Shown here: positions 33,830-45,500 of the stretch, in pieces
Position numbering within the stretch: the first letter of the stretch is position 1
Layout: the number at the start of each line of letters is the position of its first letter
NCBI GenBank assembly: GCA_009760855.2
Contig: WPIO01000006.1
Coordinates: forward strand, 1,715,501 to 1,779,500
Direction of reading: 5' to 3'
DNA from: Cristatella mucedo
Lineage: Eukaryota > Bryozoa > Phylactolaemata > Cristatellidae
Length of the DNA: 64,000 nt
Translations under genes and position numbers: made by a program
The notes under the pieces: model-generated
What the model saw: the letters and a program-made list of their open reading frames with translations, nothing else
Database searches by the model: none
Told to the model about the DNA's origin: nothing

Positions 33830-33955
33830 GACAGACCGCTATATCTGTGTTTTTATCCGTCCTGCCTTCCATCGCATGAAACTCTCCCACTTCCCTTTCT
33901 GCATGTATTGCTCACATTTGCGCTTGGATGGCAACAAACTTTCTCAAATTGAATG
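33830..33955 (+). mobile_element. LINE reverse-transcriptase fragment
   Basis: A short plus-strand piece equivalent to the internal RT segment just before the DDK-type region in the other copies (plus-strand CTTGGATGGCAACAAACTTTC). It abuts the 3' end of an oppositely oriented LINE at 33957. Confidence 0.55.
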
Positions 33956-33956
33956 A

Positions 33957-35130
33957 CGATAATAATAATGATACATTTGTATAGCATGCCCAGAGAACTT
34001 TATCTCTTTCTAGGTACTTTAAATATGCTGTAAAGGAAGCATGATCGAATGCTTAGTGGGAGCATGTTCAATGTCACCAAGCGCAACATGGTTAGAGGTG
34101 TTATGTACAGTGTCGGCCTGCAAATATGGTTAGTGGAAGCATGCACAGTGTCAGCACACATTAGCACACAAAGAACGAATCGCATTGACCCAATAAGTGC
34201 TGTGATAAATAGGTGCGTTTATAGCTTCTTTTTAAATGTCAAGCAGGGAATGCCAGAACGTCAGAGAGTGTATTCCAGGCTTTGGGAGAATGCGAACTAA
34301 AGGCACGGTCTCCAAAGGATTTGAGGTTCGTACGAGGTGTAGCTAAGCAAGTAGATTCAGAAAATAATGTGGTACGATGCCTAACCTGGTGGAGGAGTAG
34401 ATCTGATTGGTAGGCTGGAGCCGAAGAATAAAGGGACCTACAAGTGAGTGACAGAACCTTGAAGTCGATGTGTTGCTTATCTGGGAACCATCACAGGTTG
34501 GTGAGAAGTGGTGTGACTTGGCAGCTGTGCTGCTCAAGGCAGATAAGCAGAGAGCTGCAGAGTTTTCCACCAACTGGAAGCACCTGTATCATAGGCCGGT
34601 AGACCAGCAAGCAGTGAGTTACAGAAGTCGGATGTCATAAGGACGAGATGGGATGTCACAGATGCATGTACTAATTTAGCTGTAGTATCCCTGTCTAAGC
34701 AAGCCCGGATTTTAGCAATGTTCTGTAGCTGAAAGTAGGCAGACTTGACTGTGGAGTTGATGTAGTCGTCTAACGAAAGGTCACTTTGGAACAACACACC
34801 TAGATTTCGAGCTGATTCAACAGGAGATATGCTGGCAGAGCCAATTTTGAGCGGCAGCCTTTCCAATTTCTGAATCACACTGGGTTTGCCCTTAACTAGT
34901 AAATTAGTTTTATCATCGTTTAGTTATAGAAAATATGGTGCCATCCATGTGCAAATGTCATCAATACATGCAGTAAGTGAGTTGAGAAAATTCGAGGTGC
35001 TCGAAGGCTGGTAGGGATCAAAGCAAAGATGCAACTGAGTGTCATAGAAGTGAAAGCCTAGATTCTGCTTGGCAATCACATCAGCAAGAAGGAAAGTATA
35101 AACCGTGAAAAGAACCGGACCACATATGTA
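33957..35130 (-). mobile_element. L2/CR1-like LINE, 3' part
   Basis: The minus strand encodes the distal RT region: IGSASISPVESARNLGVLFQ, then SDLSLDDYINSTVKSAYFQL and IAKIRACLDRDTTAKLVHAS. Stops are present. The 3' UTR and hairpin tail end at 33957 beside (ATAATA)n. The upstream end around 35130 lies within the RT palm (FHFYDTQLHLCFDP). Confidence 0.85.
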
Positions 35131-35139
35131 CATTAGCCG

Positions 35140-35400
35140 GTGGTGCCATGCCCCTGCAGTTACCTCAGGTGCTACTGGTGCCTCCTGGTTCAGGAATGGG
35201 GACCATGTGGCTTCGGAGCTGATAATGGCCTCCACCACCTACTGAAACCATGAAGGGTCTCACTGCCGCCGACCATTTGCCAGGGGTCAGGAGCATCTGG
35301 GTAATGGCCCTATACTTACTGGTCTTCTTTCGACCTGCCACCACAAGGGCAGCTTCCCTCAAACCACTGTCCTATCGACGATTACCACATCGCCACAGTT
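35140..35400 (-). mobile_element. Retroelement-like fragment, uncertain family
   Basis: A minus-strand frame reads EAALVVAGRKKTSKYRAITQ, then KWSAAVRPFMVSVGGGG. It resembles repeat-derived coding sequence and neighbours other retroelement pieces. The assignment is tentative. Confidence 0.3.
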
Positions 35401-35403
35401 GTC

Positions 35404-36105
35404 TATCATAATAATAATAATAATAATGTACTTGATAAAGCGCCCTCAGAGAACTTAATCTCTTTCTAGGCGCTTTACATTTGCTGCAAAGGGAAATGCA
35501 ATTAAATGGTAAGTAAAATCATGCTTATAAAACAAACAAAATGAATAACATGGTTAGGGGTGACATGCACAGGGTCAGCATGCAAATGTGGTTAGTGGCA
35601 GCATGCACAGTGTCAGCAAGCATAAGCACGTGAAGGACGAATCACAGGGACCCACTAAATGCTGTCCTAAATAGGTGCGGTTTTAAGTTCCTTTTAAATG
35701 TGGTCAGGTCAGGGGATGCTCTGACGCAGGTCGGGAGGGAGTTCCAGGCTTTGGGAGCATATGAACTAGATGCACGGTCTCCAAAGGATTTTAGGTTTGT
35801 AAGAGGTATTGGTATACTGTTGGATTCCGAAAAGCGAGTGGTACGATGCTTGGCCTGGTTGGGGAGTAGATCTGAGAGATAGGCTGGAGCCATAGAATGA
35901 AGGGACCTAAAAGTGAGCGACAAAATGTTGAAGTCAATCCGTTGCTTGACTGGTAGCCAGCGCAGGTCGGCGAGAAGTGGAGTAATGTGGCAACTGTGAC
36001 GCTCTCGACAGAAAAGCCTAATTGCGGAGTTTTGCACCAGCTGCAATCGCCTGATCGCACATGTCCGTCTCTGAAGCCGGACAGCTGGCAACCAGGAGGG
36101 TTCGA
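35404..36105 (-). mobile_element. L2/CR1-like LINE, 3' end
   Basis: The minus strand encodes RLQLVQNSAIRLFCRERHSC, then PLLADLRWLPVKQRIDFNIL and LTFRSLHSMAPAYLSDLLP, the C-terminal region of L2/CR1-type ORF2. It is followed by the 3' UTR and the hairpin tail, which ends at an (ATT)n tract near 35405. Confidence 0.85.
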
Positions 36106-36109
36106 CCTG

Positions 36110-36445
36110 CCTACATGCAGGTGAGCAAAAGCGGCCGGAAGAGCGACGATTAGGCGGCCCAGAACCAGGTTATGTCGGACCGTGATCGAATGCAGCATCG
36201 GCCTGCAGTGACTCAGCAAGTGGCAAACGGTTTCTACCTCCGTGTGGTGCAGGCATAGGCGTACAGCTGGTAACCGTCCCTGGGTATGGTCGTCTCCTAG
36301 AGGCAGCCACCGGCAGCAAGGCCATGCACGCTCGGTGGACGAACCACCAGGCCCGGAATGGCTGGCCAAGACCCATGGTCTGGAAGTGACTGCGGGTAGC
36401 AAATCTGTTCCCATGGCCAGCTGACCATGCCCCTGTGCAGGGGCC
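36110..36445 (-). mobile_element. Non-LTR element C-terminal zinc-finger fragment
   Basis: The minus strand around 36260-36150 reads CLHHTEVETVCHLLSHC followed by RHNLVLGRL. A C...ET..H.L..C...RHN pattern is typical of the C-terminal zinc finger of R2/NeSL-like and related non-LTR elements. It appears to be a different element from the L2/CR1-like LINE next to it. Confidence 0.4.
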
Positions 36446-37066
36446 GGACCGCCCAAGCCCGGCCTTTCGATATACGTAGTTCTAGTACAAACGGTTATCA
36501 TAGTGAAAGCGAATATCTTAGCACAGAAAGAAAGAGCCTGTTGCATCGTCATCGAGTGCAGTCCACCTTCCACATCTGAAACCAGAGCTCTGCAGCATTT
36601 CCATATCGACCTAGGCTCTTGGTTCAACCTAGATCTCCTTCTCATACCTTCAGCCGCTGCCGAACTTGCCAAATCGAGCTGCTTGTGCTAATAGGTTGGT
36701 CACGTCAGGAACTGCGAACGAGCGAATCCCGGATTCTCACTCTCTCTTTTCATGCTGGGTGGACTTTCTGGCAATCTTTCGGCATGCACGCAGTGCCCTT
36801 GGAGCTTAGGGGGGGGGGCAGGCTAGGAGCAAGTCGGTCTGCCACGAATGTAGGGGCCTTCAGTGGGTCTGCCCTGCAAAGTAGCTGTTCTATGCAATGC
36901 ATCCGTCATGCTGTCGTGATGAGTCGCACGAGTTAAATTACGTCTTTTCACTCCAGCACCTGGCGAGTGCAAGTTTTGGCCTAGAAATACACTGCTGTTT
37001 CCGCTAGCCGCAGACGACGATGCTTGCTGCTCTTGTTTTTTGTTCTTCGCCCGTGTTTTCTTGTAG

Positions 37067-37138
37067 ATGGCATGCGGCACTCGAGGCAAGGCTGGCGAAA
37101 ATGAAGGAGAACCCAGTTCCTGAGCCGTACAAATGCAG
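37067..37138 (+). CDS. PRIMPOL: PRIMPOL exon: N-terminal helix
   Basis: 72 nt between CGTGTTTTCTTGTAG and GTCAGT. The frame used reads WHAALEARLAKMKENPVPEP, matching the KWEAKLKQIEE start of vertebrate PrimPol. The first base completes a codon, so a start-containing exon lies upstream. The ATG at the exon boundary is out of frame and stops after 17 codons. Confidence 0.8.
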
Positions 37139-40100
37139 GTCAGTCGCCCAGAGTTTGTGAGCCGCCATCTTTCTGTTTCACAGCAGAAGCTCAGCAGGGC
37201 CATGCTTTGCTTGCATTCCTGTTGTGTTGGGCATGCTTGCGTTTGAAAGCCAGTTGCTCGTGTTGCATATTAATGTTGTCAACAAGCGAGCCGGTGCATT
37301 GTGATAGTAAGGTCTTGGAACTTAAAAACTATGAAGCGATATCAACGAGCGTGCGGAGGCATGGTGTTCAGCCTACACCAGTAGCCTACCTTTTCAGTAA
37401 AACTCGGGCTCTGTGGAATGTGCTGTAGCAGAAGAGGGAATGCAAAATCTTATGGCCTCTATACCTGGTCATAAAGAATCACAACGGGACAGTGTCATGC
37501 TAAATACATACTACTAACTGCAAATATGTTTGTTTTTTGGCTGTCAATAAATATTTTCACATACTGCACATTAAAAAAAAGTACAATTCATTTGCATAGA
37601 CCCCTAAGAGAACTTAATCTCTATTCAGGCGCTGATCAACTTGAGTATGTCTGGCCTCGTAAAACCGTCTTATTTCCCGAACGACATTACAGCCACAGCA
37701 ACTGTTGCCATGCCATAGCAGCTGCCGCCATGCTGTTTGGTCGCTAAGTGTATTTGAGGCCGTTGAATCAGCCGATTGTTACTTTACTTTACATCATTCA
37801 TCGGTTGCCGTTTTCCGAACCGAACCATGCAGTATCCGCCGAATCTCACTGATTTTCGAAGGAACGTAGGAAGAGGGCATTGGCAAAGTATGTTAGCAGC
37901 TAAATTATTCTTGCTGCCCACTATGTACCCACAGGAGGTGAAATGGCTTTGCCGGGTAGAGTCACACTGCCATTTTCTGGATAATCCTCCTCGGTATTAT
38001 GTGTTGATTTCTTTGTCGCGCTTACTTTTCCCTACCACTCTGTCACCCAGAAAGCATTGTAGATATAGATATGATGATCTTAAGTCAAGAACTTAAGGCG
38101 AGGTAACAACACGCTGCCTGGGAAGGCTGCCTGTTGCAGCAGAGGTCGTGCCGCAGGTATGCAGACTGACCAGCTCCCTATTACAGAGTCAAATGATGGC
38201 TAGCTAGGCTGTAATTTTTTATGAGTGCACAGCTAGCATTTCTTGTCAGGCTACAGCCTGTGTGTTAAGGCTGACTTTGAGTGTGCACAAAATGAAGGTC
38301 AAGTTTGGGCCACCACATTTGCTGTCTTGCTAACATTCTACTGTCATGCGAATACCAGACTTGATGCCCGTGCAACCACCAGCTCGGCAGCTTCGTCTAT
38401 GGAAGCACCCGCTTCTCTGACTCAGATCGTTTAGCTGCATCTCTCATCTCTAACCAACGTCCAATCAGGTTGCAGGTTGTGCCTGTAGACTTCCCATGCC
38501 CCAAAGCCTGAGATTCACTATCTGACTTGCATAATGGCATCTTCTGACTTGACTGTATTTAAAAGAGAAGTTAACAATCTTTGCTAGTAGTCTCTATGTG
38601 CACGTGAGCACTGAAATGGTGTCTTTTATTATCACTGATCACTCGGCTTGCTTCCTTTCCAGCACATGCCAAGTGCGTGAAAGAGATTTAGTTTGTAGAG
38701 AGGTGGTATATACATGTTTCGTTATCATTGTTATTATGGAGTGCAAAATGACGGTGGAGGTACTTACCTTGTTCTTTAAAAGCAGGATTGTGCCGCCGCC
38801 AGTGCCTTACTCTGACCGCAGATCGCGGGCTCTGTTGCAGACTCAGCTCACCGACTACCTGCTGGAAAGTATTCCACCGGCAACAGGAGGCACTCGAGTT
38901 CGCCCGGCAAGACCCGGCCAATGTAAGTTGCACATTAAGGCACTCGATCTTACTTAGGGTGTCACGACGGAGAGGCTTGCCTGTACCAGTGCCTCTTACC
39001 TGAGCTGAAAAGTTGCAGGAGAGCAGCCGGCGGAAATTAGCACGTGGTCACTTCCGTCGACTCCTGTTGATATGCCTGCTTTGGGGGCAGACGAATCATC
39101 TGAGAGAGCTTAGTGGGTCAGTGCTGCTTAGTGCTTTTGCGGACAGCTGCTAGTGGAGCACCCTCTCTCGTGCTGGGGGGGGGGTTGCTGCAGCGCTGCA
39201 TGCACAGGGTGTCTGTTGCATCAGAGTTCTGCTGGTTCTGCTGATTCCATCTCCGATGCCCCGACCAGTTCCTGGCTTAGCCTGTCTGCTCTTCCTGCCC
39301 GTCTCTTGCCCAAGAAAAAGCACCGCAGCAGCGGAGGCATGTTCGAGGTCAGACCGGTCGGCATGAGACAGATACGGACACGCACGTGCCATGACGACAC
39401 GAGCCGGCTCGCCTAGCAGAGTGTTCACAGCCAAAACGAATGCAGATCGTCGTCGTGGGAACGTCGTCGCCCATCAGACGGAAATGCTGCCGGCAGGTTC
39501 TGCTTTTGCGTTGCAGCAGAGGGAAAGGCATTTTCGCGGGCTGTCTCACTGTCTCTCCTCGATATCCGTGAGAAGAGAGACTGCAAGGAGAGATGCTGCG
39601 AGGGTGGTCCTTTAAGTGAGCGGCAGCGCCCACCGCCTTGCCCCCCCCCCATGCATTACGTTGCTTGCCGAGTGGCGATCCATGCCGCCTTGAGCCCCAA
39701 ACAAGCCGAAGCCGCCACTGTGTGAGTTGCCTAGACGTTCGGGCAGAAATCCGTTGGCGAGCACGAACGTTCGTGGATTGGCCGTTTGCCACCGCCGTTG
39801 CCACACTTCCGCGACACTCTAACAGCACATCTGCCTGTATGTGGTTTGGGTGCTCCCTCGAGCCACCTCGAACGCTCTGGCGCTTGACTTGCCCCTTTCA
39901 GTAGTACTTTGTCTGGATTGTTTCGCCCTCTCGCATCGGTTTTCTCTCTCACGCTTCAACGTGTGCCCCAGTGTATGACGACGGCCTTTGACGGGTTGAT
40001 GGCGGCTAGGAGGTATATCATGCGGTCGCTGCATCGACCCCAAAAAACAGAACCGTGTGAATTGCTTGCTGCCCTGTGGGCAGTGTTGTCTCCGCAGTAC

Positions 40101-42528
40101 GATGCTAGCCCTTCGCGACCTAGGTGGGGGGGGGGTTTGATTCCTGCAGCAGGTAATCGTTTGTAAAAGAGGTTGAAGAGTCAGCTACCATTTTTTTATA
40201 GGAATTACGAGTATTCTCATACGAGAGTGATGCGATAGGAACTGAAGGCCAGCGGTTATACTTGGCAGCTTCTAACGAGCAGTTCTACCACTACTATGCG
40301 TAAGAGCTTTTGTCAGCTGCCAGCTGCCACCGGTGGCTGCTGGGATAGCTCTGCCATGTTTTGAGTTGTTTGATGCCGGTACCACGTTCCGATTTTAGCC
40401 AGCCGGCCATGGTAGGAAAGCGACATCACTATGAAGTCATCGGCGAAGGTGAGCAGACGAGCTGGCCCACACGAGCCGTACACACCGTGCCAGCGGTATC
40501 CTTGCGGCGTTTCGTGCATGCTGGGCGGCACCAGGATGCACACGAGAACAGGCGCCTGGATGCACGTGAGAACAGCGGCAGTCATGCGAGAACTGCTGGC
40601 CGCTCTCTGTCGAGCAAGGAGCTGTTTTATCAAGCTCGCTTGCTGGCTGATCACGCCACCCTTTTACGCTACTTCAAGTGACACGCACGACCTCTCGTCA
40701 TCCTTGCTTGGCCAAATCCACTAGCCGGCAGCTACTCTCATCGGCTTCTACAGGGTAGCCTGGCTAATGTGCGCCGTGCTGTGTTGCATTGTATGCAGCT
40801 TCGGTGTCCTTGTCGCCCTGCCCACATGCCCTCACTGTCGCTGGCCACCTGGCTCAGCACGACAGTGGCTGCTCTTGGGACCGTGCCAGTCTTGTAAAGA
40901 GACGATCCCGAGAAAATTGGTCACGCCACCACGGGTTCGCGGGGTTGGCTGCTTTTTCTAGGCTGTCGCTGAACAACCCCGCATGACGACTGACGACCAC
41001 GACTGCATTTCCCGTGCGTTACTAGCAACCACTGTCCAATGACCACCGAGACCTGCCCAGGCTGTAAGGGAGTGCTGCTCGGGCATGCCTCGAGCGATTT
41101 GAACAAAGGCTAGTAGTTTAGTTGCTCGAGGGCGGATGTCTTCTCGGACCACCACGACTGAACGCTTTATATAGTACCTGTGACGAGTTACTGAGTTTGA
41201 ACATCTTTTGATGACAAGGAGAGCCCCTAATCGATATAGGCTATATCAATCGACTCCCCTAGCCTCAAATTGTGCAGTCAGTCTGTGGCTTTCATCGCTT
41301 ACGGCGTGCCTCACCTCTCCTGTGGGAGATCATCGTTCTGTATCGTTCTGTTGCTTTCCGGTTGCAGGTGGCGTGAGCTAACTTGTGTCAGTCTCTACAA
41401 CTTCCCAATCATGTGTCCCGTGGGAGTGGTTGTAACCACCGATGCAAGCGACCCGACTCGTGCACGATGGTTTAGCAGAGGCTTGCACCTCAATTAACCA
41501 TCTCCCTAACTCGACCCCTTCACAGATGCATGTGCCCGTGGTATGTTTATATGACTTGTCCAGGTGTGGCATCTTGAGTACTACCAACTTCAGCCGGTTG
41601 CCCTATCATGATGTCGTGGATCGTGATACAGACAACTCCCAGCACAACAGTTGGGGTGGCTAGTATACATAAGATAGTCGACAAAACTGTATTGCCTGCC
41701 GAAGTTCGAGTTGCATTCTTGCTCCACCTGGGGGGGAGCCGGAACGAGTACGCTGTTGTCCACCTTTCTTCCAAACACCACATGCAAATTTTTGCATGCG
41801 ATGCTCTCCTGTCAGTCAGCTGGTTGCATTCGGTGGAACGAGCTGCTAGTGTCCCCAATCGGCGTGACGGCTTCTGTGGTCGCATGCACCAGCGCTCGAA
41901 TTGCTCATGTGAGAGACGTTGCCTTGTGATCCTATAAGCCTCGTCTTTCGATTTATTGCTTCGTCGATCTCTGTTGTTTGTGTGCGGTGCTTTTTTCCAG
42001 GCACGCCGTGCAAGCTCTACTTCGACTTGGAGTTTCCGACCGAGACCAACGCTCACCTCGACGGCCGCCTTGCCGTGAGCACCTTCAAGCTCTACGTGTG
42101 TGAGCACCTGCGCGTCCATCTGGGCATCGTGTGCCGTGACATCGACATCGTCGATTTAGACTCGAGGTGACCGCTGTGACGATCAGATCTCCCCTTCGAC
42201 GCAGCTGTCGCTGCCTTAGCATTGATCGCCCATTTGCAAAGGGGCGGCCACACAGAATGGTGGCGAAAGTGAAAGACTCGGCAGATGGATGCTTGGGGAG
42301 TAGAAACAAACCGTGGCCTGACGTGTGTGTTGGTAGAGACACCTTTGTGTGGGCTTGTGTGTGTGCATGTGTGTGTGTTGTATGTGTGTGTGTGTGTGTT
42401 GTGTGTGTATGTGTTGTGTGTATGTGTGTGTGTTGTGTGTATGTTGTGTGTGTGTTGTTTGCATGGTGTGTGTGTTGTATGTGTATGTGTGTGTGTGTAT
42501 GTGTGTGAGTGTTTTTTGTGTGTGTATG

Positions 42529-42561
<33 letters not shown>

Positions 42562-45500
42562 TGTGTGTGTGCGAGCGTGTGTGCGCCGGCAACAAACGAC
42601 TGCCTTTGCTTCCGTCGGAGAGAGACACAAGCACCGGTCTGTTGGTGTGTGGCCATGGCCCCCCCTGCCCGCCCATTGCCAGCTCGTTTCTGCTGCTTTC
42701 AGCCGGTCGCCGAAAGTGCAGTATTGGTAGTCCCGCATAGCTGGTGAAAGCACAGCCATGCACCGACTGCCATCCTGTTGTCAGCAGGGGGCACAGCGAA
42801 GTCGCCTGTGCACAAAGCCTTCCTGTCCCGCTTGCAGCTCTGACGTGAAGTTCAGCCGACACTTGATATTCGTCGCTCCTCAGCTGGTTTTCGTGAACAA
42901 CATCCATACAGGTGTGGCAGCATGTTGCTCTGACCACGTAGCGACCACGTAGCAAGGGGTGCGTCTCCCCCATTTCTTAGGTTGCAACTTTGTGCGCACA
43001 TGCAGTCTCAGCTTGTGCTCTCTGAGGCTATCTCTATTTGTGGCGCTCTTTGCGGCACTATCTGTGGCAGCATCTGTTTCCGGTCTGCACAGTCTGCCAT
43101 AATTGCAGTGGCTAGCTGCTGCCGATGTGTACGCAGGTGGCAGCTTGCTTGTTGCTGACGTTGTTGTCTCTTGCCTTGAACGACCAAGGCTTGGGCTCGA
43201 ATACTTTGGTATAAGTAATGCACCTGCCTGGATAGCCATTAAGTTGTTGGAGTGCTCGATACGAATGAATTATACTTTTACTTGCTTTACCCGTGAAAAG
43301 TCACGAGGAATTTAAGTGTTGTATTTCGTATGTATTCTATGTATTGTATGCAGGCTCCTCTGATAAGCCACTGGTGAGCTGTTAGAAGCATCACCGAGAG
43401 AGGCCGGTGCACAGCTGTGGTCCGCCTGTGATGTGGCATGGACAGAGGCCGGTAACCCTCTGGTGCACAGGTGGTAGATTCACCATCAGGCTCGGCCTGT
43501 GCACAGTTGTGGTCCTCCTAGATGAATCATCGGGTCGACCAGGGGACGGCAGCAGTCGAGTAGAGGAGACCTGGGAGTCGAGGAGGAGAGTCGAGTGGGA
43601 GTAGGGGCCGAAGGGAGGCGTGCGCCCTTCGGCTCCGTGCGTTGTATTAAACTGTTGGTGGTGGTCATCGGCTGGCTCTCTGCTGTGCGAATCAAAACTA
43701 CAAGTGTTGCGATGCAATGCAGGCCTGAGTGTCCACAGCTGACCTAATGGTAAGCCCAGCCTAGCTGGTGAGCCCAGCCTACTTTCGGGCAAGGACTTTA
43801 TATCGCACGACCTGTATCGTCAGGTGCTGGAATCTTACCGTTAGTCTCTTTTCTATTTTGTCCGTGTCATAAGTGGAGCGCTTGCTCAGCTTTGGCAGCA
43901 CGAAGCTCCCGAGCTGCTTTTTCAGTCTCTTCCTGTTGTAGACCACAGGTCGAGTGCAGCGTTTGTAGCACGAGTTTTGGTATTGTGGCACTGAGTGGCT
44001 TCCTTTGTTGCTTGTTTTTCTCGTTGTCGGCGATAGGTGTGCTTGTATTGTGTCCACTTGCTTCATTTTCTTACCAATTCAGTGCTCTGAAAACTCACCG
44101 GTTCTGGTGGAAACCTCAGGATGTATCTAGAAATTAGCCTCTACCCATGAAAAATTACGGAAGAAAACTGCAGCTTGCTTTCGAAGGTGGCTTTAAGTGT
44201 ATAGTGACGTAGACGGTGAGCCAGCTCCACTGACTGCCAGGCTTCTATGAGTTCTGATTTGTCAGCGAAAAAACAGCTGATTAAACAGCCTCTTTTTGTG
44301 TAGCTGTGGAAGAGCCTCAAAGGCTATCACCACCACTTGCAGTGGCAATAAAAGATCGCCCACCGCAGGATTCGAACCCACGACTTTGGGACCGATATCG
44401 TGAAAAGAGAGTAATCCAAGGGTTGGCTTGAGCTCCTTGGCGTATCTGAAGAGCCTAAGTAGAGATGAAGTTCTCTTAGGGCATTATGCAAACGATATAC
44501 ATACGTCCACTGATGGGTTGATGCTGCATGTTCATTCGTCGTGGACTCTTGTGACCCAGGCCACGTCCCTATGCAAGCCTGTCGGCCCTTCTCTGCAGCT
44601 TGGGTATCCCGAGCCGACATTAGCTCGATTGCGTTTTTTTGTACCTGGGTGCTGGCCAGTGTCTTGGGATTCTGATATTGGCCCTGCTCGTTGACTCAGT
44701 ACCTGCCTTGCTTGCAGGCTGCCGTTGACCATCAGCGCTAAAAGGGCTTGAAACTGTCTAGGACGAACCGGGGTCATTTCTAGCCAACTCCATCAGGTAG
44801 TAGGGCACCAAATTTGCCTGTTGCAAACGAATTTTCACGACGCTCATGATGGTGAAGTCTCACAAGTGAGAATACGACTTCATCACTGATTATGTTTCGT
44901 TAGAATAGCCCTTGGTTCGGCCGAAGCGAGTTCACGTGACCACTTCTGGCGAGAGTGGTCTTTCGGTAGCACTAGCCAAAGTGTTTTAGTCTGTATGCAT
45001 TCGGTATGGCTGATTGGGGGATAGTGTTTCTAGGACTTTCAGTTTTTGAATAATCACTTGTGCCTTTTATCAGAGTTTCTGCAAGGGGCTTGTGCTCTGA
45101 AGCGCCGTGCCATTTCTCCTGATTGACCCATATCAAGCTCCGTAACTTGATGCAGAGCTGATTTTCACGACAGCAGTTACAAAGCTCATGTTTAAAAAAA
45201 TAAATAATTCATTTGTATAGCACCCTAAGAGAACTTAATCTGTATTCAGGGGCTTCATGTGTGCCTTGGGGCTCAAGCCCTTGCTATGATATGGCAGGTG
45301 GCCAGTTCACATCTGGAACAACGTACTTGCTGCTGCTGCTGCCGATAGCAGTTTTGTGCTCTGTTTTAGCATGCATTGGGTATCACACGTTCACGAAGAA
45401 TGCTCTTTGCAAGGATGCATGGTGCATCGTCCGTATGCACCTTGCATCCTGAGCCACGATGGCAGCAGCCCTAACACCTGGCTTGTATTTTCGGAAAAGC

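Noticed and set aside
37067-37120. ATG at 37067 as the PrimPol start codon
   Set aside because: That frame stops after 17 codons. The conserved frame is shifted by one base and needs an upstream exon.
39391-39510. Segment reading RVFTAKTNADRRRG as a PrimPol exon
   Set aside because: Its frame does not fit the phase of the preceding exon. The segment at 39972-40123 fits position and both phases.
42085-42973. Two minus-strand frames of 224 and 293 codons, rich in Thr-His
   Set aside because: They run through the (TG)n microsatellite and antisense to two well-supported PrimPol exons.
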